Source of the DNA: Limnovirga sp038203525
GTDB lineage: Bacteria > Bacteroidota > Bacteroidia > Chitinophagales > Chitinophagaceae
NCBI GenBank assembly: GCA_038203525.1
Contig: JBBRDW010000169.1
Span: 1 to 6,719 of the forward strand
Length of the DNA: 6,719 nt
Reading direction: 5' to 3'
In this document: positions 1 through 6,640 of the stretch, piece after piece
Numbering within the stretch: position 1 is the stretch's first letter
Layout of the letters: each line of letters starts with the position of its first letter
Notes under the pieces: model-generated
What the model saw: the letters and a program-made list of their open reading frames with translations, nothing else
Databases searched by the model: none
What the model was told of the DNA's origin: nothing
Position numbers and translations under genes: made by a program

Positions 1-1626
1 CGTGCATACAATGATGGCGTTGCATACCGAATCGCAACAAGCTTCAAAGATTCCATCACAGTTGTAAACGAAACTGCTGCATTCAATTTCAGTGAGGGTA
101 CAACTACAGCCTACGCACCAGTCGTAACAAAAAGACCAGATCAGGATGTATTCCACACCAGCTTCGAAGAACTCTATACACATAAATCATTAGACAGTTT
201 CTCCACCAACGATTATATGTTCACTCCTGTGCTTACAGAAACAGGCAACAATATCAAAGTCGCAATTACAGAAGCTGATCTCGATGATTATCCCGGCATG
301 TTCCTGCAAGGCACTGCTACCAATAGTTTCAAAGGAATATTTGCGCCATACCCACTAGAAGAAAAAGTAGTAGAAGGAGATTACCCGCAAAAAGTTGTTA
401 CACAACGTTCAGACTACATCGCCAAAACAAAAGGTACACGCAGCTTTCCCTGGCGTGTAATGCTTATTGCAAGAGAAGACAAAGATTTACCCACCAATGA
501 TCTTGTGTATCGCCTTGCCACACCCACAAAGATTGAAGACGCTTCATGGATTCATCCCGGCAAAGGCACCGATGAATGGACGATTGATATCAACCTTTTC
601 AATGTTCCTTTTAAAAGCGGCATCAATACTGAAACGTACAAATACTATATCGACTTTGCCAAACGCTTTGGCTTTGACCGTATCATGATGGATGCAGGCT
701 GGAGCAAAACCACTGACCTCTTCTCTATCAACCCAAACATCAACATGGACACCCTTGCTGCTTATGCAAAACAACAAGGCATTAAACTCAGCATGTGGAC
801 GCTTGCCATGACACTCGACCAACAACTCGACAGTGCACTTAAACAATTTCAACAATGGGGTGTAGATTATATCATGACAGACTTTATAGACCGCGATGAT
901 CAAAAGACCGTCAACTTTTATAACCGCATTACCGAAGCCTGCGCCAAAGCAAAGATCATGATCATGTTTCATGGCGCTTACCCGCCCAAAGGTTTTAACC
1001 GCACCTACCCAAACAACATAACACGCGAAGCTGTGCTGGGCAGCGAATACAATGCATGGAGCGATAAACCCACTGCCACACACAACGCCACAATCCCTTT
1101 CACCCGCATGCTTGCCGGACCGCTTGATTACGAACCCGGCCTGCTCGACAATGCCACGCCACAACAGTTCAAACCCATCTGGGGCAAGGTGATGAGCCAG
1201 ACCACCCGGTGCCAGCAGCTCGCCCTGTTTGTGGTGTACGATAATCCTTTGCAGATATTCTCCGGCAATCCCTCGCAGGGTTTAATGGAGCCAGCCTTTA
1301 TGCAATTACTCGGCAGCATACCCACCACCTGGGACACCACTATTATCACCCACGCAAAAATTGCCAGCTATATTGTTACAGCCCGCCGCCACGGCAACGA
1401 TTGGTTTATTGCAGGCATTACAGATTCCGCCGCAAGATATATAAACCTAGATCTTTCTTTTCTTGATGCAGGTAATTATACAGCTACTATTTGTAAAGAC
1501 GGAATTAATGCAGAGCGAAATGCTATGGATTATATGATGGAAGAAAATGTTTTAAACCATGATAGCAGTGTACAAATACATCTTGCACCGGGCGGAGGTT
1601 TTTTGGTAAGATTGAAGAAGGAGTAA
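1..1626 (+). CDS. Glycoside hydrolase family 97, retaining-type (alpha-galactosidase-like), 5'-truncated by window
   Basis: This exo-acting glycosidase would remove terminal alpha-linked (or related) sugars from oligosaccharides, probably in the periplasm as is usual for GH97. The frame is open from base 1 and the first codons read RAYNDGVAYRI, a conserved GH97 N-terminal-domain segment, so the ATG at 217 is internal and the true start lies upstream. The visible 541 residues cover the end of the N-terminal beta-sandwich (to about 180), a TIM-barrel (about 183-440, opening with WIHPGK) and a C-terminal beta-sandwich (about 450-541). Asp294 in TDFIDRDDQ matches the nucleophile of retaining GH97 enzymes. 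Glu349 in GSEYNAW, 55 residues later, matches the acid/base; from memory the same spacing separates D415 and E470 in BtGH97b. Glu343 fits a calcium ligand. Gly325 sits where inverting SusB has a catalytic Glu. Family members run about 650-700 residues, so roughly 100-150 are missing. The exact substrate is not certain. GC content is clearly higher than in the following genes, except in the last 190 bases. Confidence 0.95.
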   Translation, partial: RAYNDGVAYRIATSFKDSITVVNETAAFNFSEGTTTAYAPVVTKRPDQDVFHTSFEELYTHKSLDSFSTNDYMFTPVLTETGNNIKVAITEADLDDYPGMFLQGTATNSFKGIFAPYPLEEKVVEGDYPQKVVTQRSDYIAKTKGTRSFPWRVMLIAREDKDLPTNDLVYRLATPTKIEDASWIHPGKGTDEWTIDINLFNVPFKSGINTETYKYYIDFAKRFGFDRIMMDAGWSKTTDLFSINPNINMDTLAAYAKQQGIKLSMWTLAMTLDQQLDSALKQFQQWGVDYIMTDFIDRDDQKTVNFYNRITEACAKAKIMIMFHGAYPPKGFNRTYPNNITREAVLGSEYNAWSDKPTATHNATIPFTRMLAGPLDYEPGLLDNATPQQFKPIWGKVMSQTTRCQQLALFVVYDNPLQIFSGNPSQGLMEPAFMQLLGSIPTTWDTTIITHAKIASYIVTARRHGNDWFIAGITDSAARYINLDLSFLDAGNYTATICKDGINAERNAMDYMMEENVLNHDSSVQIHLAPGGGFLVRLKKE

Positions 1627-1852
1627 GAATTATTATGAACCAGGCTGCATTGCTACTATGAGGCTTTTCTTGCGTCGCACTCTTGTACGGTTGGATTATT
1701 TATTGGGCTTTTATCTTAGCGTAAATCGAAGCGAACAATGTTGGTCAGTAACCTATGAAAGCAAAGAAATAATATAATAAGAACTTATGTCATCTACTTT
1801 AGTGTTTTATAATCCAAATCGAACAATTGTATAATTAAACTAACTTAATGAT

Positions 1853-4800
1853 ATGACAACAAAAAGGCATTTTGATAACGATGTTCAGGAAAGTATTTAC
1901 CGGAACAATCATAAACTAACCGCTGATAAGATTAAACAAAAGCTGAGTGAAGTTAAGAATGAGCGAACTAAATCCCGCCGAAGATGGATTTGGGAACTTA
2001 TGCAAAATGCTAAAGATGTACCCAATCCTTATGGGGGAGTTTCAATTAATATACATTTCACAAATGGTGCACTTATTTTTTCTCACAATGGAGATCCATT
2101 TTATGCCAATCAAATTACTGGATTAATTCAGCAGGTAAGTACCAAACGTTCTGATGCAGGTGATGAAAAAACAACTGGCAAATTTGGAACAGGATTTATA
2201 AGCACACATTTACTTTCAGATATTATCAATGTTCGAGGCATTGTCAAAAGAACTGAAAGTATCCATAGAGAATTTGAAATAACTCTTGACCGGAGTGGAG
2301 ATACTTCAGAAGATCTGTTACCGAATATTGAATCTAATCTTGAAAGGATAGTACAGTTAGATAGTTCAGCAGACTTTCGGGAAATACCAATGTATTTAGA
2401 ACAAAGAACAGAGAATGATTATGACACAAGATTCGAATACCCTTTAATTGATATAGAAGCTAAAAAAGCAGCAGAAGTTGGTGTATCAGATTTGGTAAAT
2501 ACTTTGCATTACACGATGGTGAATGTAGATCAAATTAAAAAAGTAACTGTTATTAATGATTTGACAAACGAAATAGATGTTTATCATAAAGTTTGTTTGA
2601 AAAATGAAGAATACATAGACATCATACAAATTCAGGTGGATAAAAATAATCAACCGCAAGACCCTTACACAATCTTACGATGGAAAGAAGAGGAAATTCA
2701 TTTATTGGTTAGAGTGGAAGCAGAAGACAATTATAGCCTGATCCCATTAACAGGAAAAGAGCCTTATTTATATAGAGACTTTCCGCTTATAGGCACTGAG
2801 AAATTTCATTTCCCTTTTGTAGTAAATGGATTAACTTTTTATCCTACAGAAAAAAGAGATGGATTATTGCTTAATGACAATTCATCAGAACCTGAGCATA
2901 ATAAAGATTTATTACTAAGTGCATTTCGAGCAGGAATAAAATTTACAGATTGGCTAATCGCAAACGATGCACAGAATTTATTTGTGCTTGCCAATACCAG
3001 AATACCCAACTATGGTCCTCTTGAACCGGAAACAACACAATGGTTTAAGAATTTTCAAAAAACATGGCGTAATAAGATACTTGGCAAAAAAATGGTGGAA
3101 TGTGGTACAAAAAATATTTGCATAAAAGATGCTTTATTTCCTCGTTCCAATAATAGCCAGCTTGCAGAAGATCATACGCATTTATTTGATCTGTCATTTA
3201 TTTTTATTGGACAGGATAAACTGCCGATAAAAAATATACATGAGAAATGGTTAAAATCTTTAGGACCGTTGGAAGAAAAAGACTCATGGGGTATGGATTT
3301 GCTTTTAGATGAGATCAGTCTATTAAAACTGATTGAGTCTTGTAATAATCTTGATCAACTTCATCTTTTGGGAGCTCCGGCTTATAATTCAATTTCAAAA
3401 ACCCAATGGTTGAATAAAGTATTTTCATTCCTGGAAAGTAAAAAAATCATTGAATTAATACTTCCTTACAAAGTAATTCCCAATCAAAAAGGTGATTTAA
3501 ATAAGCTCGAAAAATTATGGTGGGAAAGTTTGAAAGAACCTATTCCTGATGAGATATTAAATGTGCTTGAATTAATTGAATTGGATTGGAGAAGCGAACT
3601 TATTCATAGAAAGATAGGTTTTCATGGAATGACAAAACAGGAAAGAACATTATCTGATGCATCAACCGCAATAAATAACTTTATCTCAAAATCACAAAAA
3701 CAAATCATGCCCTCAGGAGATTTTCTTAAACATCCTAAGTGCATTAATATACTTATTGGAGTGTTACAATTAGTAACAACAAATTATGACCTACAATCTT
3801 TTCGGTGTAATGTTTTTAAATATGCCAAAGAACTTTTACACTTCGCCGATGATTTAAAAACACTTGAAAAACTGGAAGGCTTAAATTTTTCTGTTGCTTC
3901 AAAATGGTTAGCTAAATATATAAATAGTACGATAAGTAAGACGGAAACTATAGATGTGCTCGCTAATACGCTTTCCAAAACAAAAGATCAGGCTATTATT
4001 TGGCTAGATAATTATCTACGGTTCCTTGAAAGGAGTGGCGATAACAGTGTGCTACTTAAGGAAGGAAATATTGTCCCAAACAGGAATAATAAATTCTCTG
4101 CATTTGATAGCTTGTACAATTTTGGAACAGAAGAACGACCACTTAATACAGAACTTCTCAAACTACTGCAACAATTTGATAATAAACAAAACTGGTTTCC
4201 AAAATTGGTTGCAGATGGGATCGGAATAAAATTACCGGAGGCTTATAAGTTTGAAGAACTTGCCAAATCAATCAAAGTGCAGGTTGATTCAATACAAGCA
4301 AATGACCAATATGAAAACTACAGAGATCAATTACTATCCTTAATAAGTTGGTGTAATGAAAGAAAAAATAAGGAACTGGCTAAAATTTACTTAAGTGAGT
4401 TTTTGGAAAAAGCAAATAGAATTTTCTTCATTTTAAGTGTTGAAAAAAGTGGGCATGGGGATGCTTTTATTCAACTCATGAAAAATCCTGAAAAATTACC
4501 AGAATTACTTAAAATAATTAAATCAGGGATTGACTTAAAAGATATTACTGAAAATTTGCCAGAATTACTTAAGATGCTTGAATCAGGAATTGATTTTAAA
4601 GATATTACTGAGATTTCTGATATAGTAAAAGATCCAGCACAAAAGCAAAAGGTTCTGGAATACGCTCGGCAATTGAAAGAAGAAAAAAGTGATTTTGATT
4701 TTAAACGAAGAATTGGCGAAGCTATTGAAAATTATTTTAAAGAGGCCTTAGAAACAGTACAGCTAAATGCTGAAGTTAAGTATAGAGGTTCAGGATCTCA

Positions 4801-5212
4801 TGATTTTGTGATAAGAAATATTCATAACCAAAAAGAATTTTTTATCGAATTAAAATCTCACAAAAACGGTGATAAGCAGACACCCATTAAACTTGCGATT
4901 TCTCAAGCAAGATTAGCGGTAAGTGATTCTGCAAGATTCGGTCTTTGTATTATCGAACGTCCCACAAAAGATCATCATGACATAGTAGGATATATTAAAA
5001 ACAACCTTCAATATTTAGGAGGTTTGAAATTAGATTTTGAAACAGTTGTTACAAAAGCTAATGAATTGGAAAAAATCATAAGAGACTCATCATCAATTAG
5101 CATTGAATTAAAAGATAAATCTTATTTGGTTAAGGTATCGCATGAATATATTGCAGCTAGAAAAAAGGCATTTCAAGAACTTATTCAAAAAATAAAATCA
5201 GCAATTGAATAA
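1853..5212 (+). CDS. Large sacsin/MORC-like GHKL ATPase with C-terminal DUF3883/NOV_C-type nuclease-like domain
   Basis: This is a predicted cytoplasmic ATPase-nuclease of 1119 residues, probably a defence or DNA-processing protein. The N-terminal GHKL (HATPase_c) fold shows an N-box WELMQNAKD with Glu48, Asn52 and Asp55, a G1-like box SHNGDPF (77-83) and a G2 box TGKFGTGF (108-115). A conserved-looking segment FPFVVNGLTFYPTEKRDG near 318-335 fits the second domain of sacsin/NOV-type ATPases. Residues about 340-880 are helical, and I do not recognise a family there. After a 20-residue tandem repeat (882-921) and a charged helical linker, the C-terminus has a PD-(D/E)XK pattern: Glu956 and Glu959 in IGEAIE, Asp984 in HDF, Glu999-x-Lys1001 in IELKS, and Gln1018 in SQARLA. 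This resembles DUF3883 (NO VEIN C-terminal) domains. The ATG at 1853 is chosen because the N-box lies at the usual distance from it; the leader is A/T-rich with no Shine-Dalgarno. Bacterial GHKL ATPases linked to restriction-endonuclease folds are known from comparative genomics; the defence role here is inference. The gene is markedly AT-rich, which suggests transfer. Confidence 0.9.
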   Translation: MTTKRHFDNDVQESIYRNNHKLTADKIKQKLSEVKNERTKSRRRWIWELMQNAKDVPNPYGGVSINIHFTNGALIFSHNGDPFYANQITGLIQQVSTKRSDAGDEKTTGKFGTGFISTHLLSDIINVRGIVKRTESIHREFEITLDRSGDTSEDLLPNIESNLERIVQLDSSADFREIPMYLEQRTENDYDTRFEYPLIDIEAKKAAEVGVSDLVNTLHYTMVNVDQIKKVTVINDLTNEIDVYHKVCLKNEEYIDIIQIQVDKNNQPQDPYTILRWKEEEIHLLVRVEAEDNYSLIPLTGKEPYLYRDFPLIGTEKFHFPFVVNGLTFYPTEKRDGLLLNDNSSEPEHNKDLLLSAFRAGIKFTDWLIANDAQNLFVLANTRIPNYGPLEPETTQWFKNFQKTWRNKILGKKMVECGTKNICIKDALFPRSNNSQLAEDHTHLFDLSFIFIGQDKLPIKNIHEKWLKSLGPLEEKDSWGMDLLLDEISLLKLIESCNNLDQLHLLGAPAYNSISKTQWLNKVFSFLESKKIIELILPYKVIPNQKGDLNKLEKLWWESLKEPIPDEILNVLELIELDWRSELIHRKIGFHGMTKQERTLSDASTAINNFISKSQKQIMPSGDFLKHPKCINILIGVLQLVTTNYDLQSFRCNVFKYAKELLHFADDLKTLEKLEGLNFSVASKWLAKYINSTISKTETIDVLANTLSKTKDQAIIWLDNYLRFLERSGDNSVLLKEGNIVPNRNNKFSAFDSLYNFGTEERPLNTELLKLLQQFDNKQNWFPKLVADGIGIKLPEAYKFEELAKSIKVQVDSIQANDQYENYRDQLLSLISWCNERKNKELAKIYLSEFLEKANRIFFILSVEKSGHGDAFIQLMKNPEKLPELLKIIKSGIDLKDITENLPELLKMLESGIDFKDITEISDIVKDPAQKQKVLEYARQLKEEKSDFDFKRRIGEAIENYFKEALETVQLNAEVKYRGSGSHDFVIRNIHNQKEFFIELKSHKNGDKQTPIKLAISQARLAVSDSARFGLCIIERPTKDHHDIVGYIKNNLQYLGGLKLDFETVVTKANELEKIIRDSSSISIELKDKSYLVKVSHEYIAARKKAFQELIQKIKSAIE
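4496..4615 (+). repeat. In-frame tandem duplication, 2 x 60 bases (20 residues each)
   Basis: Two adjacent 60-base units (4496-4555 and 4556-4615) match at 50 of 60 positions. They encode LPELLKIIKSGIDLKDITEN and LPELLKMLESGIDFKDITEI, identical at 15 of 20 residues. About half of the base differences are synonymous, so the duplication is not brand new and the peptide has been kept. The units fall just before the nuclease-like domain, where copy-number change would alter the linker length between the central region and the nuclease. They are probably helical hairpin repeats. Confidence 0.9.
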
Positions 5213-5228
5213 ATTGTAATCCTCCTCC

Positions 5229-5325
5229 GCCTTGGTTCGTGTCCGCAAAATAAAATTAAGATGCCCCGGTACGTGTCTTCACGCACCGGAATAAAACATG
5301 ATAAAGGTTCGTGGAGACACGAACC
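5229..5325 (+). repeat. Composite palindromic repeat, copy 1
   Basis: This full-length unit starts 17 bases after the ATPase stop codon. It has a head (GCCTTGGTTCGTGTCC), an AT-rich spacer ending TAAGATGCC, hairpin 1 at 5266-5289 (10-base arms around a TCTT loop) and hairpin 2 at 5306-5325 (GGTTCGTG, loop GAGA, CACGAACC). Hairpin 1 has one A-C mismatch, A5271 against C5284. The distal GGC seen in other copies is missing here. There is no U-tract after either hairpin on the + strand, so a classical intrinsic terminator is unlikely, although mRNA 3'-end protection is possible. Confidence 0.9.
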
Positions 5326-5328
5326 CCC

Positions 5329-5343
5329 GCCTTGGTTCGTGTC
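5329..5343 (+). repeat. Partial repeat: head segment only
   Basis: A lone copy of the repeat head (GCCTTGGTTCGTGTC) sits between copies 1 and 2, followed by five bases before the head of copy 2. It looks like the remnant of a third unit or a slippage product, since it has neither hairpin. Confidence 0.8.
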
Positions 5344-5347
5344 CTCA

Positions 5348-5448
5348 GCCTTGGTTCGTGTCCGTAAATAAATTTAAGATGCCCCGGTACGTGTCTTCAC
5401 GTACCGGAACATGACGTAATAAAGGTTCGTGGAGACACGAACCTTGGC
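5348..5448 (+). repeat. Composite palindromic repeat, copy 2
   Basis: This is a complete 101-base unit from GCC to GGC. Hairpin 1 (5384-5407) is a perfect palindrome with arms CCGGTACGTG and CACGTACCGG around TCTT. Hairpin 2 (5424-5443) is a perfect 8-base-pair stem with a GAGA loop. The spacer between them reads AACATGACGTAATAAA, slightly diverged from the AATAAAACGTGATAAA form of the other copies. It ends 70 bases before the ATG of the next gene, so the leader of that gene must lie in or after it. Confidence 0.92.
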
Positions 5449-5518
5449 AATTAGAATAAACAAATTATATCAGCTGAATGAAAGTTATTATATTGACTTC
5501 TAAATTTTGAAATGCTAT

Positions 5519-6367
5519 ATGAATAAGCGGGTTTTTATGGTAATGCCTTTCTCAAATGAATCTGCCAAAAATGCTTACCACTATTCTATTAAAAAAATTT
5601 GCAAGAAACACAAACTTCAAATAAGAAGAGCAGATGACATCTTTTCAACTACTCCCATATATGATGATATTATTAGGGAGATTCAAGAAGCTTCAATAGT
5701 GGTTGTTGATATCACGGATAATAATCCCAACGTTTATTATGAACTTGGGATTGCGCATATTTTAAAAAAAAATCAGACAATAATAATTACGCAAATGCCT
5801 TATGACGATACTCCCTTTGATATAGCACATTTCAGAATAATTCATTATTCTGATACAATCGAAGGAAAGGATAAGCTCGAAAAAGATTTCGATGCCACTC
5901 TAAGAAATTTATTAAGTGATTATAAAACAATTAACCGTGATTATTTTATGCAGATTATTGATTTAATGATTTCTGTAAACAAAATTGAGTATTTAGCAGT
6001 AATCTTAGGATTTCGTAAATATCAACAACCATTTAAGATCAACGATAATATTTGTTTTGATTTTTCTTATAAAACATTGGTGGGTTCAAGGCAATCGACC
6101 TCTTATAAGGATTTTACAGGTATGTTATTTAAAATGAAATATTTAAAAATCGAAAATGAAATATTTGTATCCATAACGCCAGAGGGTGTGGCTTTTTCGG
6201 AACTTGTAGAAGAACGCGGAATCAAATGTCTGATGTTTAATGATGAAATTTATGAACCAGATTACATTCCAAAGCAGAAGATGGAATTCACTTTAGGGAG
6301 ACACCAACTTTTTTCACATGACTCATATACATCAGCAGATGGTCATTTAAATCTTGCCGACGAATAA
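5519..6367 (+). CDS. Nucleoside-deoxyribosyltransferase/TIR-like (DRHyd-type) nucleotide-processing protein
   Basis: This 282-residue protein is predicted to bind or cleave a nucleotide or NAD-like molecule in the cytoplasm. The N-terminal Rossmann-like domain (about 4-135) has strand 1 VFMVMPF (5-11), RRADDIF (36-42) and the signature VVDITDNNPNVYYELGIAH (62-80). Glu75 in YELG occupies the place of the catalytic Glu in the ELG motif of nucleoside 2-deoxyribosyltransferases. This fold superfamily also includes TIR and SLOG-like effectors. The C-terminal part (about 140-282) is not recognised; residues 198-234, with YLKIENEIFVSITPEGVAF, resemble a winged-helix wing and recognition segment, but that is tentative. 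The ATG at 5519 is preferred over an in-frame TTG at 5507 because MNKRVFMVMPF puts strand 1 at the extreme N-terminus, as is usual. There is no clear Shine-Dalgarno. Repeats lie on both sides. The gene is AT-rich like its upstream neighbour. No membrane segment or signal peptide is seen, and enzymatic activity is not proven. Confidence 0.88.
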   Translation: MNKRVFMVMPFSNESAKNAYHYSIKKICKKHKLQIRRADDIFSTTPIYDDIIREIQEASIVVVDITDNNPNVYYELGIAHILKKNQTIIITQMPYDDTPFDIAHFRIIHYSDTIEGKDKLEKDFDATLRNLLSDYKTINRDYFMQIIDLMISVNKIEYLAVILGFRKYQQPFKINDNICFDFSYKTLVGSRQSTSYKDFTGMLFKMKYLKIENEIFVSITPEGVAFSELVEERGIKCLMFNDEIYEPDYIPKQKMEFTLGRHQLFSHDSYTSADGHLNLADE

Positions 6368-6392
6368 ATAAAAATTTATTCTTTCTCCCTCC

Positions 6393-6493
6393 GCCTTGGT
6401 TCGTGTCCGTAAATAAAATTAAGATGCCCCGCTACGTGTCTTCACGTACCGGAATAAAACGTGATAAAGGTTCGTGGAGACACGAACCTTGGC
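6393..6493 (+). repeat. Composite palindromic repeat, copy 3
   Basis: This complete 101-base unit begins 25 bases after the stop of the nucleotide-processing gene, a similar distance to that of copy 1 from the ATPase stop. Hairpin 1 is at 6429-6452 and has a single C-C mismatch (C6432 against C6449). Hairpin 2 at 6469-6488 is perfect with a GAGA loop. It is joined to copy 4 by a 22-base linker (6494-6515). Confidence 0.92.
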
Positions 6494-6515
6494 GACCAGA
6501 TATAAATTTTCCGCC

Positions 6516-6618
6516 GCCTTGGTTCGTTCCCGTAAAATAAACTTAAGATGCCCCGGTGCGTGTCTCCACGTACCGGAAAAAAAACGTGATAAAGGTTCGT
6601 GGAGACACGAACCCTGGC
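6516..6618 (+). repeat. Composite palindromic repeat, copy 4
   Basis: This is a 103-base unit. Its head reads GGTTCGTTCCC instead of GGTTCGTGTCC. Hairpin 1 (6553-6576) keeps the stem through a G-T wobble (G6558, T6571) and has a TCTC loop. Hairpin 2 (6594-6613) is perfect. The linker after it (6619-6640) is identical over 22 bases to the linker before it, so linker and unit were duplicated together with a period of 123-125 bases. Confidence 0.92.
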
Positions 6619-6640
6619 GACCAGATATAAATTTTCCGCC

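Noticed and set aside
544..1164. Minus-strand 206-codon open frame antisense to the GH97 gene
   Set aside because: The + strand frame has clear GH97 active-site motifs; the antisense peptide shows no recognisable domain and is a shadow of GC-rich coding sequence.
1655..1720. Possible dispersed intergenic element around TTGCGTCGCACTCTTG
   Set aside because: It looked faintly familiar, but it occurs once here, with no inverted arms or second copy in the window to support a call.
1808..1835. Two TATAAT hexamers (1808-1813 and 1830-1835) as a promoter for the ATPase gene
   Set aside because: No matching -35 element is visible and Bacteroidota promoters use a different -7/-33 consensus (TAnnTTTG/TTTG); such hexamers are expected by chance in AT-rich DNA.
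5266..5325. Rho-independent terminator after the ATPase gene
   Set aside because: Strong hairpins are present, but they are followed by AATAAAAC and CCCGCC rather than a T-run, and the same hairpins recur as a dispersed-type repeat.
5507..5518. TTG at 5507 as start of the nucleotide-processing gene
   Set aside because: It would add only four residues (MKCY) before MNKRVFMVMPF; the ATG at 5519 places the first beta strand where family members have it.
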